A stretch of DNA of 40,645 nucleotides from Alphaproteobacteria bacterium. Lineage in GTDB: Bacteria > Pseudomonadota > Alphaproteobacteria > Micavibrionales > Micavibrionaceae. The stretch lies in the NCBI GenBank assembly GCA_021775955.1, contig JAJFGU010000006.1, forward strand, positions 1 to 40,645, given 5' to 3'. The notes under the pieces are model-generated. The model saw only the letters and a list, made by a program, of their open reading frames with translations. It was not told the DNA's origin and searched no databases. This document shows positions 7,522-16,662 of the stretch, piece by piece. Position 1 is the stretch's first letter. Each line of letters starts with the position of its first letter. A program made the translations under genes and the position numbers.

Positions 7522-8165
7522 GCCGTTTTTTCCTTAAATTTACACAAATCATGGACCGGGCAGGCGGGGCAATCCGGCTTGCGGGCCTTGCAGATATAGC
7601 GTCCGTGCAGGATCAGCCAGTGATGGGCGTGCAGGGCGAATTCCTCCGGAACGGACCTAAGCAAAGCCTGCTCTACCTTTTCCGGTGTTTTGCCGGGGGC
7701 CATGCCGGTGCGGTTTGAAACCCGGAAAATATGGGTGTCGACCGCCATGGTAGGCTGGCCGAAAACAACGTTTAAAACCACATTGGCGGTTTTACGCCCC
7801 ACACCGGGAAGTTTCACCAGCGCGTCGCGGTCCTCGGGGACTTCAGAGCCGTAATCATCGACCAGCATTTGCGAAAGTTTAATCACGTTTTTGGCTTTGG
7901 TATTAAACAGCCCGATGGTTTTGATATGCTCTTTCAGGCCGTCTTCTCCAAGGGCCAGCATTTTTTCCGGCGTGTTGACAGTTTGGAATAGTTTTTTCGT
8001 GGCTTTGTTGACGCCGATATCGGTGGCCTGCGCCGACAGGACAACCGCCACCAGCAGCGTGAACGGGTTGGTCCATTCAAGCTCGCTTTTCGGCTCCGGG
8101 TTTTTTGTCTTCAGGCGGCGGAAAAACTCCGCAATGTGTTCTGCTTTCATATTTTTTATTGACAT
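7518..8165 (-). CDS. nth: Endonuclease III
   Basis: Bifunctional DNA glycosylase/AP lyase that removes oxidised pyrimidines in base excision repair. At 215 aa it has family length. The helix-hairpin-helix LPGVGRKTANVV carries catalytic Lys (about K125), and VDTHIFR carries the catalytic Asp (about D143). The C-terminal 4Fe-4S loop has the expected spacing C-x6-C-x2-C-x5-C (C192, C199, C202, C208). The frame is open further upstream, but the family N-terminus fits the ATG at 8165; no strong ribosome site is seen. It diverges from the AraC-type HTH ORFs (63 bp between starts), so one intergenic region may control two DNA-repair loci. Confidence 0.96.
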   Translation of the reverse strand: MSIKNMKAEHIAEFFRRLKTKNPEPKSELEWTNPFTLLVAVVLSAQATDIGVNKATKKLFQTVNTPEKMLALGEDGLKEHIKTIGLFNTKAKNVIKLSQMLVDDYGSEVPEDRDALVKLPGVGRKTANVVLNVVFGQPTMAVDTHIFRVSNRTGMAPGKTPEKVEQALLRSVPEEFALHAHHWLILHGRYICKARKPDCPACPVHDLCKFKEKTA

Positions 8166-8228
8166 AATGGTATGTTTTCTTTTAAAGCTATGGGGAACGA
8201 GCAATCTATATTTTAAGTTTATAGGACT

Positions 8229-8591
8229 ATGAAGCCCAGCCAAGACCTTATAGATGCCAGTAAGAAATTGCGAAATGGCTATCAGTCTGTTACTGCCCAG
8301 CATGGGGCTGGTAGCCAAAAGATGGTTCCATATCAAATTCATCTAGCAATGAGATTGTTGGTGATGACGAAGTTTCCACTTCGCAAAGTTGCCTCTTTTT
8401 GCGGTTATGACTCTTATAGTTCCTTTTGTGATGCTTTCACAAGGGTGGTTAAATTACCACCAAAGGAGTTTCAAAAGCGAGCGCTGGCGTCAATAGGACA
8501 GGAACATATCCCTCCTAAGATTTTTGAAGCTATAAAGTTATTGAGTACAACCAATATAATATGCTGGTTAAAGATATTGCGATCAAAGTAG
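8229..8591 (+). CDS. AraC-type HTH protein, N-terminal part (frameshifted)
   Basis: The 120-aa ORF carries one AraC-type HTH unit (about residues 41-86: RLLVMTKFPLRKVASFCGYDSYSSF... KEFQKR). It then begins a second (EAIKLLSTTN) that stops making sense at about codon 108. The missing half of that unit continues in another frame in the next ORF, which overlaps by 31 bp. Together they look like one gene of about 255 aa broken by a small indel near 8555-8562 (extra ATAAT-like bases). They could instead be two coupled proteins or a frameshifting site. No sensor or Ada N-domain is present. Confidence 0.6.
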   Translation: MKPSQDLIDASKKLRNGYQSVTAQHGAGSQKMVPYQIHLAMRLLVMTKFPLRKVASFCGYDSYSSFCDAFTRVVKLPPKEFQKRALASIGQEHIPPKIFEAIKLLSTTNIICWLKILRSK

Positions 8592-9007
8592 GCTATTCAT
8601 CATCAAGAAATTTTTGCGCTCAGTTTAAATCTACTTTAAGGGTTACGCCTGATCACTATCGAACATCGTTAAGAATGGTAAGGGCTGAAACTGTTTTACA
8701 GGATTTAAGTCAAGATCGTCCCCTGGAAGAAGTTGTAAAAATTTCCGGCTTTCTTTCTTATCAAAAAATGTACAGAGCATTTAAAAGGAAGCATGGCCAA
8801 TCTCCTAGTGAATATAAGCGCGCTTGTAGAAGAGAAAAAATCGTGGGCCTGATGAAGGACCCGGATAACCTGATACAAGATATCGTCAAAGAATGTGGAT
8901 TAGCTTCGTATCAAAGCCTATACTGGGAAGTGACACAAAATATGGGCATGGCGCCCAGCCAATATCAAGCGCTTGTTCAGCAGCAATGTAATATGGGGGG
9001 ACCATGA
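8561..9007 (+). CDS. AraC-type HTH array, C-terminal part
   Basis: The 148-aa ORF contains three more AraC-like HTH units of about 45 residues each: VKDIAIKVGYSSSRNFCAQFK...TPDHYR, then EEVVKISGFLSYQKMYRAFKRKHGQSPSEYKR, then IQDIVKECGLASYQSLYW...APSQYQ. With the preceding ORF this makes four units, equal to two AraC DNA-binding domains in tandem. The last unit is the most degenerate. Its stop overlaps the ogt start by 4 bp (ATGA, 9004-9007), so the two should be translationally coupled. In Ada proteins an AraC-type domain is fused to this methyltransferase; here the two parts are separate neighbours. A role in regulating alkylation repair is inference. Confidence 0.7.
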   Translation: MLVKDIAIKVGYSSSRNFCAQFKSTLRVTPDHYRTSLRMVRAETVLQDLSQDRPLEEVVKISGFLSYQKMYRAFKRKHGQSPSEYKRACRREKIVGLMKDPDNLIQDIVKECGLASYQSLYWEVTQNMGMAPSQYQALVQQQCNMGGP

Positions 9008-9507
9008 AAAAAATTACTTACGGCTTTTATCATTCGCCCTTTGGCGAAATGGTGTTGGCGCAAACGGAAAAAGGCCTGTGCTGGCTCGGCTTCATGACGC
9101 GCGGGCGAAAAGGGAATGGCTATAGCCGCATGAAAGCGTTTTTCCCGAAGGCGCAGCTGGTCCGCGATGATGAGGCAATTGAGCCGCTGGCCATGAAGGT
9201 TCTAACCGCCTGGGAGCGCGGGAAAGAGGCCAAGATCAAACTTGATCTGCAGGGGACTGTGTTTCAAAAAGCCGTGTGGCAATCATTGTTGAAAATCCCC
9301 AAAGGCAAGGTCTGCAGCTATTCCGATGTTGCCAATGACATCAAAAGCCCCAAGGCCGTGCGCGCCGTGGGAAGCGCTGTTGGTGCCAATCCGGTTTCGC
9401 TTATCGTGCCGTGCCACCGCGTTGTGCCAATGTCGGGCGGGGTTGGCAATTACGGCTGGGGGCCTAAATTAAAAGAAAAAATCCTGGCTGCTGAATCGCT
9501 CGGCTAA
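9004..9507 (+). CDS. ogt: Methylated-DNA--[protein]-cysteine S-methyltransferase
   Basis: Suicide repair protein that takes the methyl group from O6-methylguanine onto its own cysteine. At 167 aa it matches the Ogt/Ada-C family. The active site is VPCHRV with acceptor Cys about 137. The HTH that flips the base (GTVFQKAVWQSLLKIPKGKVCSYSDVA) and the Arg finger region (AVRAVGSAVGANP) are present. It starts by 4-bp overlap with the HTH array and ends with a stop interlocked with that of dapB (CTAA, 9504-9507). The context suggests a split Ada-like unit beside nth. Confidence 0.95.
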   Translation: MKKITYGFYHSPFGEMVLAQTEKGLCWLGFMTRGRKGNGYSRMKAFFPKAQLVRDDEAIEPLAMKVLTAWERGKEAKIKLDLQGTVFQKAVWQSLLKIPKGKVCSYSDVANDIKSPKAVRAVGSAVGANPVSLIVPCHRVVPMSGGVGNYGWGPKLKEKILAAESLG

Positions 9508-10271
9508 AGATCCAAAACATCCCGCATGGAATATAGGCCGGGGCCTTGATCTTTGGCCCAGGTTGCAGCCCGCAGAGCGCCGCGCGCAAACAAGGCACGG
9601 TTTGTGGCAACATGGGTGAGATCAATATGCTCGCCTTCGCCGTAGAAATACGCCGTGTGCTCGCCGACAACATCACCGCCTCTGGCTACTGAAAATCCAA
9701 TATTGCCTTCTTTGCGTGCGCCGGTCTCGCCATGGCGGGCGTAATCCGCAACTTTATCGAGGTCAACCTTGCGCCCCGTAGCGGCGGCTTTGCCGATGGC
9801 TAGTGCTGTACCGGACGGCGCATCGACTTTGTGTTTGTGATGGCTCTCGAAAATTTCAATGTCCCATTCGGGCCCAAGCCGCGCCGCAGCCTGCTCCACC
9901 AACGCTAGTAGCATATTGACGCCAACGCTCATATTCGCGGCGTAAACGATGGCTGTTTCTTTGCCGGCGTTTTGCAAGGTTTTTTCATCGTCAGCGCTAA
10001 GGCCCGTTGTGCCAGCGACCAGAATCTTTTTATGCTTTGCCGCCAGCTCGGCATGCATGCGGGTTGCGGTCGGGCAGGTGAAATCAATGACCGCATCGGC
10101 GCGCTCAAACAGCTCCGCCGGGTCTTCGGTGACAAAAAAATCGGCATCATGCTTTTCGCCAGCCATAACCGTGCCGCCGGCAAGCTCCACGCCCTGCCAG
10201 TTGCCGGAGCTAATCTCCTGCACTATCAAAGAGCCGACCCGGCCCATACATCCTGCAACCCCGATTTTCAT
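9504..10271 (-). CDS. dapB: 4-hydroxy-tetrahydrodipicolinate reductase
   Basis: NAD(P)H-dependent reductase of the diaminopimelate/lysine pathway, supplying cell wall and lysine. At 255 aa it has family length. The N-terminal Rossmann motif is GVAGCMGRVG. The catalytic signature FESHHKHKVDAPSGTA has His144/145 and Lys148, and DAPSGTA forms the product-binding loop. GTTG near residue 87 contacts the cofactor. It lies downstream of dnaK and dnaJ on the same strand, a common alphaproteobacterial order, separated from dnaJ here by a small orphan. A 42-bp gap to that orphan leaves co-transcription possible. Confidence 0.97.
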   Translation of the reverse strand: MKIGVAGCMGRVGSLIVQEISSGNWQGVELAGGTVMAGEKHDADFFVTEDPAELFERADAVIDFTCPTATRMHAELAAKHKKILVAGTTGLSADDEKTLQNAGKETAIVYAANMSVGVNMLLALVEQAAARLGPEWDIEIFESHHKHKVDAPSGTALAIGKAAATGRKVDLDKVADYARHGETGARKEGNIGFSVARGGDVVGEHTAYFYGEGEHIDLTHVATNRALFARGALRAATWAKDQGPGLYSMRDVLDL

Positions 10272-10313
10272 GGTCTTGGTTCCCTTATTTAAGGCTTTAA
10301 TATATATGGTTTT

Positions 10314-10688
10314 TTACGAAAGAGAAGGGTTAGGGTGCTCTCCTTGGTATTTTTTCATGTCGTAAAGTAAGTATTCGGGGGTATCAGGGCTGAATAAACG
10401 AGGAAAGGTATTGCTTTGTGCATGGGTTAAAAATTGGATGATATCGCCAGTAATATAGAAATTTTTATCGCTACCGTGCGTTTCTTTTTGTGCTTTTATT
10501 ATAATTCCTTCTTGTTGACAAAGAGATTGCGCTTGTCGTAGCAGTTCTTCCAAAGGCTCTATGGAGCCTTCATTTTCACGCGCCATTATGGTCCATCTGC
10601 TATGCAATGCCCCTGGAAAATATTTTATGCCTGTTGCACGGTCACTTGTATCACTAATTAAGGCTTCAAATTCATCCACTAGGCTCAT
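10314..10688 (-). CDS. Orphan protein between dnaJ and dapB
   Basis: A 124-aa ORF that I do not recognise. It is soluble in appearance, with no signal peptide, membrane segment or Cys motif. The start is only 5 bp after the dnaJ stop, so it is probably read from the dnaK-dnaJ transcript and may be heat inducible. Its base composition is more AT-rich than dnaJ and dapB, and it interrupts a pair often adjacent in alphaproteobacteria, suggesting insertion of a foreign gene into a chaperone operon. No function can be assigned. Confidence 0.65.
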   Translation of the reverse strand: MSLVDEFEALISDTSDRATGIKYFPGALHSRWTIMARENEGSIEPLEELLRQAQSLCQQEGIIIKAQKETHGSDKNFYITGDIIQFLTHAQSNTFPRLFSPDTPEYLLYDMKKYQGEHPNPSLS

Positions 10689-10693
10689 AGAAT

Positions 10694-11836
10694 TTACTCT
10701 TTTAAATCATCCCAGAATTCGCGTGCCTTGGTAAAGAATCCGCTGGATTCGGGGGAGTGCTTGCTACCTGCCTTGCCGTCACTGATCGATTTGTCGAGTT
10801 GTTTGAGCAGGTCCTGCTGCTTTTTATCGAGGTTGACCGGCGTTTCGACATAAATTTCGATGAACATATCGCCCCGCACATCCGAGCGCAGCTGCGTCAT
10901 GCCCTTGCCCTTGAGGCGGAATTGTTGCCCCACTTGTGTGCCGGGCGGAACTTTGACCTTGGCGCGGCCTTCCTCGATGGTCGGGACATCAACATCACCG
11001 CCAAGGGCCGCTTTGGTGATCGGGATCGGAACGCGGCAGTGTAGATTTGCGTTGTCGCGCTTGAAGAATTTATGCGGCTTGATGGCAATTAAAACATAAA
11101 GGTCGCCGCGCGGTCCGCCGCGCACTCCGGCTTCGCCTTCGCCGGTTAAACGGACGCGCCGTCCGGTGTCGACGCCTGCGGGGATTTTAACCTTGAGGGT
11201 TTTGTTCTTTTGGATGCGGCCCTCACCGCCACATTTCTTGCACGGATCTTTGATGGTGCTGCCCGCGCCACCGCAGGCCGGGCAGGTGCGCTCAATGGTA
11301 AAGAAGCCCTGCTGTTGTCGCACACGCCCTGCGCCACTGCAGGTGCCGCAATTGTCCGAAGAGGTGCCGGGCTCTGCGCCGCTGCCTTTGCAGGGTTCGC
11401 ATTCTTCATTTAAGGGGATTTTTACTTCCGCGTCTTTGCCCTTATAGGCTTCCTCCATAGAAAGTTGCATCGTGTATTGTACGTCGGAGCCACGCGCCGG
11501 GCCGGTGCCACCTGCACGGCCACCACCGCCCATGAAGTCACCGAACATGTCTTCAAAAATATCACCAAAGCCGCCCCCACCAAAGCCACCGGGTCCGGGC
11601 CCGCCACCTTCGAAGGCCTCGCTGCCGTAATGATCATAGGCGGCACGTTTTTGTTCATCTTTTAGAATTTCATAAGCTTCACTGACTTCTTTGAACTTGG
11701 CTTCGGCTTCGGGGTTGTCCTTGTTCTGGTCCGGGTGATATTTCATCGCCAGCTTGCGGTAAGCCTTTTTGATCTCACTCGCATCGGCTTTTTTATCGAT
11801 ACCCAGTACCTTGTAAAAATCTTTGCTCTCAGCCAT
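10694..11836 (-). CDS. dnaJ: Chaperone DnaJ (Hsp40)
   Basis: Co-chaperone that stimulates DnaK ATPase and delivers unfolded clients. At 380 aa it has full type I structure: J-domain (1-70, with HPD in YHPDQNKDN), a Gly/Phe-rich linker (about 75-115), and a zinc-finger region with four CxxCxGxG-type repeats ([32 protein letters not shown]). The C-terminal client-binding domains follow ([37 protein letters not shown]). Its start overlaps the preceding J-domain gene by 8 bp, indicating coupling. Confidence 0.97.
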   Translation of the reverse strand: MAESKDFYKVLGIDKKADASEIKKAYRKLAMKYHPDQNKDNPEAEAKFKEVSEAYEILKDEQKRAAYDHYGSEAFEGGGPGPGGFGGGGFGDIFEDMFGDFMGGGGRAGGTGPARGSDVQYTMQLSMEEAYKGKDAEVKIPLNEECEPCKGSGAEPGTSSDNCGTCSGAGRVRQQQGFFTIERTCPACGGAGSTIKDPCKKCGGEGRIQKNKTLKVKIPAGVDTGRRVRLTGEGEAGVRGGPRGDLYVLIAIKPHKFFKRDNANLHCRVPIPITKAALGGDVDVPTIEEGRAKVKVPPGTQVGQQFRLKGKGMTQLRSDVRGDMFIEIYVETPVNLDKKQQDLLKQLDKSISDGKAGSKHSPESSGFFTKAREFWDDLKE

Positions 11837-12209
11837 TCTTGTTGCTTCCTGCGGCTTTTACGCTACCCATGGCATTGGCAGGGCGAAAAATGCGGATAAT
11901 GTCAGCAAACCACCCTTTCGAGGAATTGTCGTTTTCGGCCTGTAAAAGCGCTTCGTGATGACGCTCAGTCTCAAGGTTGAGAAGGCGGTTGTATTTTTCC
12001 CTGCGCTCTCTGGTTTTCAAATGAGAGTAGGCTTCGTTAATCAGGCGAAAGCGGTGCTCGGCCATACGCCTGTCCTTTGGGTTGCGGTCGGGATGAAAAA
12101 TTTTCGCCAGCATCCTGTATTTGTTTTTAATTTCATCATCGGATGCATCAGGCTTGACGTGCAGCACGTCGTAATAGGACACAGGTTTGTTTTGTTTTTT
12201 TGCTGACAT
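11829..12209 (-). CDS. Small J-domain-only protein
   Basis: A 126-aa protein with a canonical J-domain (about 10-75: [21 protein letters not shown], then the HPD motif in FHPDRNPKD). A short tail with no Gly/Phe region or zinc finger follows. It should therefore activate DnaK but lacks the usual client-binding parts. The tail has an aromatic stretch ([10 protein letters not shown]) but no membrane segment. It sits between dnaK and dnaJ, 30 bp after dnaK, and overlaps dnaJ by 8 bp. A dedicated second J-protein inside the dnaK-dnaJ operon is not the standard arrangement. Its clients are unknown. Confidence 0.85.
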   Translation of the reverse strand: MSAKKQNKPVSYYDVLHVKPDASDDEIKNKYRMLAKIFHPDRNPKDRRMAEHRFRLINEAYSHLKTRERREKYNRLLNLETERHHEALLQAENDNSSKGWFADIIRIFRPANAMGSVKAAGSNKNG

Positions 12210-12239
12210 GCCTTGGCGTATTTTGTGTTTCTATTTTGA

Positions 12240-14201
12240 TTAAGCGCTTTTCTTGTCGTCGTTATCGTCATCTGACTCGTCTTCAACTTCAAGGTCCATA
12301 AAGTCCCCTTCAACGACATCGTCATCTGAAGATGTATCCTCACTATTATCGACCGGCTCGGCCGCTTCACTGTCTGCTTCGCCGGCTTCTGCTTCCTGTG
12401 CTTGCCGGTAAGCCAGCTCACCGAGTTTCATGCTGGCCTGGGAAAGAGCTTCGGTTTTTTCTTTTATATCTTCAAAGTTCTCTCCATCCATCACAGATTT
12501 TAGATCGCCAAGTGCCTGTTCGACATTGTTTTTGTCTTCTTCAGGGATTTGATCGCCGAGTTCTTCCATCGACTTTTCTGTTGCGTGGACCAGTGATTCT
12601 GCCTGATTCCTGGTCTCTACCAGTTCACGGCTCTTTTTGTCTTCTTCGGCGTTAACTTCAGCATCCTTAACCATTTTATTGATATCCTCATCGGACAAGC
12701 CGCCAGAGGCCTGAATGCGGATTTGCTGTTCCTTGCTGGTGGCTTTGTCTTTGGCCGAGACATTGACGATACCATTGGCGTCAATATCAAAAGTGACTTC
12801 AATTTGTGGTATACCGCGCGGGGCAGGGGGAATGCCAACCAGATCAAACTGACCGAGAATCTTGTTGTCCGAAGCCATTTCCCGCTCACCCTGGAAGACG
12901 CGGATGGTGACAGCATTTTGGCTGTCTTCGGCTGTCGAAAAAACCTGGCCTTTCTTGGTGGGAATCGTGGTGTTGCGCTCAATCAGACGCGTGAACACGC
13001 CGCCCAGCGTTTCAATCCCAAGGGAAAGTGGGGTGACATCAAGCAGCAGAACGTCTTTCACATCGCCCTGCAGCACGCCGCCCTGAATGGCTGCGCCATC
13101 GGCCACAACTTCATCCGGGTTAACGCCTTTATGCGGTTCTTTACCAAAGAGCTCCTTAACGGTTTCAATGATTTTCGGCATGCGGGTCATACCGCCAACC
13201 ATGACGACGTCGTCAATTTCGGAGGCCTTGAGGCCGGCATCTTTCAAAGCCGCTTTCACGGGGTCTTGTGTGCGTTTGACCAGATCATCAACAAGGCTTT
13301 CGAGCTTGGCGCGCGATAGCTTGACGTTGAGGTGTTTTGGCCCGGCAGCGTCAGCCGTAATAAAGGGCAGGTTAACCTCCGTTTGCGTGGTGGAAGAAAG
13401 CTCGATCTTGGCTTTTTCAGCAGCCTCTTTCAGGCGTTGCAGCGCCAGCTTGTCATTGCGCAGATCAATCGCCTGTTCTTTTTTGAATTCATCGGCCAGA
13501 TAATCAATAATGCGGGCATCAAAGTCTTCTCCACCCAGGAACGTATCGCCGTTGGTGGATTTAACCTCAAACACGCCATCGCCGATTTCAAGAACCGATA
13601 CATCAAAAGTACCACCGCCAAGGTCATAAACGACAATGGTGCCGGATTCCTTTTTGTCCAGCCCGTAGGCTAACGCAGCGGCTGTTGGCTCGTTGATAAT
13701 GCGCAGCACTTCCAGCCCGGCGATCTTGCCGGCGTCTTTGGTGGCCTGACGCTGGGAATCGTTGAAATAGGCCGGAACGGTAATAACAGCCTTGTCCACT
13801 TTCTCACCGAGATGGGCTTCGGCTGTCTCTTTCATCTTTTGCAAAAGCATGGCGGAAATTTGTGACGGCGCGTAAGTCTCGCCTTCTATTTCCACCCAGG
13901 CATCGCCATTATCGCCTTCGACGATATTAAACGGGGCCTTCTGGATCAGATCCTTGGCCTGCTCGTCATCAAAGCGGCGGCCAATCAGGCGTTTAATCGC
14001 ATAAAGCGTATTTTCCGGGTTGGTAACGGCCTGTCTTTTGGCAGGCTGCCCCGCCAGTCTTTCATCATCCTTGGAAAAGGCGATCATCGAAGGTGTCGTG
14101 CGTGACCCTTCCGAATTTTCTATAACGCGGGGCTCTTTGCCCTCCATAATGGCGACACAGGAATTGGTCGTACCCAAATCAATACCGATAACTTTGCTCA
14201 T
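12240..14201 (-). CDS. dnaK: Chaperone DnaK (Hsp70)
   Basis: ATP-driven Hsp70 chaperone of 653 aa. The ATPase domain starts [19 protein letters not shown]; it contains the phosphate-2 loop [16 protein letters not shown] and ends before the linker [19 protein letters not shown]. The substrate domain follows, with [23 protein letters not shown], then the helical lid and an acidic tail rich in Asp and Glu. Length and motifs are standard. It leads the operon dnaK, J-domain gene, dnaJ and orphan. Upstream is a housekeeping-type promoter. I saw neither a CIRCE inverted repeat nor a clear RpoH box. Confidence 0.98.
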   Translation of the reverse strand: MSKVIGIDLGTTNSCVAIMEGKEPRVIENSEGSRTTPSMIAFSKDDERLAGQPAKRQAVTNPENTLYAIKRLIGRRFDDEQAKDLIQKAPFNIVEGDNGDAWVEIEGETYAPSQISAMLLQKMKETAEAHLGEKVDKAVITVPAYFNDSQRQATKDAGKIAGLEVLRIINEPTAAALAYGLDKKESGTIVVYDLGGGTFDVSVLEIGDGVFEVKSTNGDTFLGGEDFDARIIDYLADEFKKEQAIDLRNDKLALQRLKEAAEKAKIELSSTTQTEVNLPFITADAAGPKHLNVKLSRAKLESLVDDLVKRTQDPVKAALKDAGLKASEIDDVVMVGGMTRMPKIIETVKELFGKEPHKGVNPDEVVADGAAIQGGVLQGDVKDVLLLDVTPLSLGIETLGGVFTRLIERNTTIPTKKGQVFSTAEDSQNAVTIRVFQGEREMASDNKILGQFDLVGIPPAPRGIPQIEVTFDIDANGIVNVSAKDKATSKEQQIRIQASGGLSDEDINKMVKDAEVNAEEDKKSRELVETRNQAESLVHATEKSMEELGDQIPEEDKNNVEQALGDLKSVMDGENFEDIKEKTEALSQASMKLGELAYRQAQEAEAGEADSEAAEPVDNSEDTSSDDDVVEGDFMDLEVEDESDDDNDDKKSA

Positions 14202-14231
14202 TGCTTACACCTTTTTTATATTAAGGATAGG

Positions 14232-14260
14232 AATATAGCATGAAATCCGCCAAATGCCAG
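14232..14260 (-). promoter_or_regulatory. Promoter of dnaK operon
   Basis: On the minus strand CTGGCA (14260-14255) and TATATT (14237-14232) are separated by 17 bp, placing transcription start about 25 bp before the dnaK ATG. AAGGTGT precedes the ATG. This fits the housekeeping sigma factor better than RpoH (CTTGAA and CCCCAT), so heat control, if present, is not obvious here. Confidence 0.5.
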
Positions 14261-14408
14261 AGCGGGGTAAGAAGAATTTCAACGAAAATTGCATGATTTA
14301 AGTCTTGAGAGAAGTTTACGTAATATTAAGATTTTGAGGTCTACAATGATCGTACCAAAGTTATGAGTAATGGGCCTTAGGGCCAAAAATAAAAGAGAGG
14401 GTGTTGTT

Positions 14409-15014
14409 ATGGCGAGGCGTGATGTCGCATTAGAAAATGCACAGGAATATATTAGAGACATTTTTGTAGCGCGAAACGAGAGACTTAGCCAAGATGAGGT
14501 GATTCAACGAGTTGGTGCCCAATTAAGCAAGTGGGGCATTAAAGGCGATGCTAACGGTCGCTATAATAATGATGTTGGGTCCGAGGTTACAAAGAAAATA
14601 TCTTCACTTAAGTCGGAATATGATGGATTGGACGCAATGGATAGAAGAGTGCACGATATTGCAGGTAGATTCGGAGCAGAGGGGGAGCTTCCTGACAACT
14701 CACTATTGTTTATGCAAGCAAAATTTTTAGACCGTGATGATATTCCGCCCGGTTTGCAAGGCGTCGAAGCTTTAGAGCAATTTTTCGGAGATCCGGGCCA
14801 GTTTGAATATTATCTTAATATTCTGAACCATCGTGAGCTTCTTGAAGATTTCCGCATTCCTGAGCAGAGTGCTCAGCTTGATAGCGATCAACAGAAAACT
14901 TTTGCTGCTGCCGTTGATGGTGAAGTGACCTCAAACGAAGCCACAGACCCTCAAAACGAGGTGCTGGTTGCATCAACATCTGATGCTAAGCTAGAGCCTC
15001 CTGGTTTGGCATAG
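14409..15014 (+). CDS. Orphan protein between dnaK and grpE
   Basis: A protein of about 201 aa of unknown family. GAGAGGGTG lies 7 bp before the ATG at 14409, so I prefer it to the ATG at 14370. The N-terminal half is charged and helical (NAQEYIRDIFVARNERLSQDEVIQR). The C-terminal 40 residues are low-complexity and acidic. No signal peptide or membrane span. It faces away from dnaK and runs toward grpE, and it is AT-rich like the other orphans. It separates dnaK from grpE and may be acquired. No function assigned. Confidence 0.65.
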   Translation: MARRDVALENAQEYIRDIFVARNERLSQDEVIQRVGAQLSKWGIKGDANGRYNNDVGSEVTKKISSLKSEYDGLDAMDRRVHDIAGRFGAEGELPDNSLLFMQAKFLDRDDIPPGLQGVEALEQFFGDPGQFEYYLNILNHRELLEDFRIPEQSAQLDSDQQKTFAAAVDGEVTSNEATDPQNEVLVASTSDAKLEPPGLA

Positions 15015-15025
15015 GGTAAACTCTC

Positions 15026-15772
15026 CTAGACTTCCGTATCGATCTGGCCGCCGGGATGCGTGGGCGGCGGAGGGCCGCCGCCATCAGCGCTGCCGTCGTC
15101 TTTGGCAATGGCGACGCGGGCCGGGCGCAGCAGACGGTCATGCAGGATATAGCCGATCTCTATAACTTGTGTAATCGTACCAGCCGGCTTGCCGGAATCG
15201 GGCATTTCAAACATAACTTCGTGGAAATTGGGATCAAACGGCTCATCGGTAGGCTCAAGCTTTTCGACACCATTTTTCTCCAGGCTTCTCAAAAGCTCAC
15301 GTTCCGTGGCCTCAATGCCATCGACCAGGTTTTTCAAGCGCGGCTCCGTCTCCAAAAGGTCATCGGGCACAGCGCTTAACGCGCGGCGCAGATTATCGGC
15401 CACATCCAGCAAGTCGCGGGCAAAGCCGGAAATGGCAAATTTTGAGGCTTCCTCACGGTCCTTCTGGGCGCGTTTTCGTGTGTTCTCGGCTTCGGCAATA
15501 GCCCGCATCATCTGGTCTTTGGCCTGATTGAGCTGCTCCTGAAGGGCAGCGCTCTGGGCATTGCCTGCCGGGGGGGCGTCCATTTCATCGTCCGGATTGC
15601 CACCCAGCGGTTGCGGTGCCAGCGGGTCAATATCGTCCCCGCCAGCTAGATCGCCACCAGCAAGTCTGGCCGCTTCCGCCTCCAGCCGCACAGATCGCTC
15701 GAGCAAGCTTTCTTCTTGCTCGCTTTCTTGCGGCTCGTCAGGGTTTTCGTTTGATGGTTCTGCGCTGTCCAT
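15026..15772 (-). CDS. grpE: Nucleotide exchange factor GrpE
   Basis: Releases ADP from DnaK. At 248 aa it is longer than usual (about 190-210) because of an acidic N-terminal extension (about 1-75). The long dimer helix (ALQEQLNQAKDQMMRAIAEAENTRKRAQ) and the beta-domain signature (GVEKLEPTDEPFDPNFHEVMFE, then VIEIGYILHDRLLRPARVAIAK) are clear. A Gly/Pro-rich tail ends the protein. It follows the secreted-protein gene at 15784 by 11 bp on the same strand and is probably its operon partner. In many relatives grpE is next to hrcA, which is absent here. Confidence 0.96.
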   Translation of the reverse strand: MDSAEPSNENPDEPQESEQEESLLERSVRLEAEAARLAGGDLAGGDDIDPLAPQPLGGNPDDEMDAPPAGNAQSAALQEQLNQAKDQMMRAIAEAENTRKRAQKDREEASKFAISGFARDLLDVADNLRRALSAVPDDLLETEPRLKNLVDGIEATERELLRSLEKNGVEKLEPTDEPFDPNFHEVMFEMPDSGKPAGTITQVIEIGYILHDRLLRPARVAIAKDDGSADGGGPPPPTHPGGQIDTEV

Positions 15773-15783
15773 TTTATCTTTTC

Positions 15784-16662
15784 TTAGTCAAAAAGGCCGG
15801 GTTGGCGGACATAGACGGCCATATTTTCAATCTCGCCAAACGGAACCGGTTTCCCGTCTTTGAGTTGTCCGCGCAGTTTATTGCTATTGTCTATGAAATA
15901 GAGCGTATTGTGATCTTTGACAGGGCTTTGAAAGCCTTTAATCGCAATTTCCGCCCCGGTCAGACCGCCGCCGATAGCCATGGCTTTGATATCATCTGTC
16001 AGGTCCGCCCCGGGTTGTGCATTCGGCACATAGACGACGACAAGATTATCCGGATAAAACCAATGGGTCAGAGGGTCTGTGCGCTTTGATGATTTTGCCG
16101 GCATAAAGAAAAATTTCCCCCGCGCGTCTTTTGAAGCCATTACCTGCCCGGTCATGGCATTTCTGGTTTTTGTAAACAGAGAGATTTTATTCTGATCGAC
16201 ATGAACGTCGTATTGGTCATTGCCGCCGCCGCTTTTGAGGTGAATCTTGTTCACTGCGCCCTCTATCATCTTGTCCCGGTTTAAGGTGATGTCTGTCGAT
16301 ACGGAGCCGGCGCTTTGTTTGCAGCCATACTGGGTATAACGCGGTTTATTATCGACTTTGACAATGGCGTCAGCAACAGTGACCGTAATTGATTTGTGCT
16401 TTTGCTCTATTTTCGCTTCAAGAGGAGAAATCTCCAGGCAGCCGCTGATAGATATGGGCTGTGTGATACGCAAGGTTGCCTCATTCGGTTTGGCATCCGG
16501 TTTGCGCACAAATTCTATGAGAAAGCCATGATTGCCAAGCAAATAAGGTGCATCCGATTTTGGCACGGCCATCGGCTCGCCATCCGCTGAAAAAACGGGC
16601 GGTGGCGCAAAAAGGCATAGAGCCAGAAGCAAAAACAAAAAAGGACGGTAAAATTTGGTCAC
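15784..16662 (-). CDS. Secreted protein of unknown function
   Basis: A 292-aa protein starting at GTG (MTKFYRPFLFLLLALCLF) with a Sec signal peptide (about 1-25, cut after FSA). The mature part is rich in beta-strand patterns and has two Cys (CLEI and YGCKQ) that could form a disulfide in the periplasm. I do not recognise the family. It occupies the place next to rph where hrcA often sits in alphaproteobacteria and is co-directional with grpE. Its signal peptide shares an FAPPP stretch with the secreted protein at 19763. Function unknown. Confidence 0.8.
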   Translation of the reverse strand: MTKFYRPFLFLLLALCLFAPPPVFSADGEPMAVPKSDAPYLLGNHGFLIEFVRKPDAKPNEATLRITQPISISGCLEISPLEAKIEQKHKSITVTVADAIVKVDNKPRYTQYGCKQSAGSVSTDITLNRDKMIEGAVNKIHLKSGGGNDQYDVHVDQNKISLFTKTRNAMTGQVMASKDARGKFFFMPAKSSKRTDPLTHWFYPDNLVVVYVPNAQPGADLTDDIKAMAIGGGLTGAEIAIKGFQSPVKDHNTLYFIDNSNKLRGQLKDGKPVPFGEIENMAVYVRQPGLFD

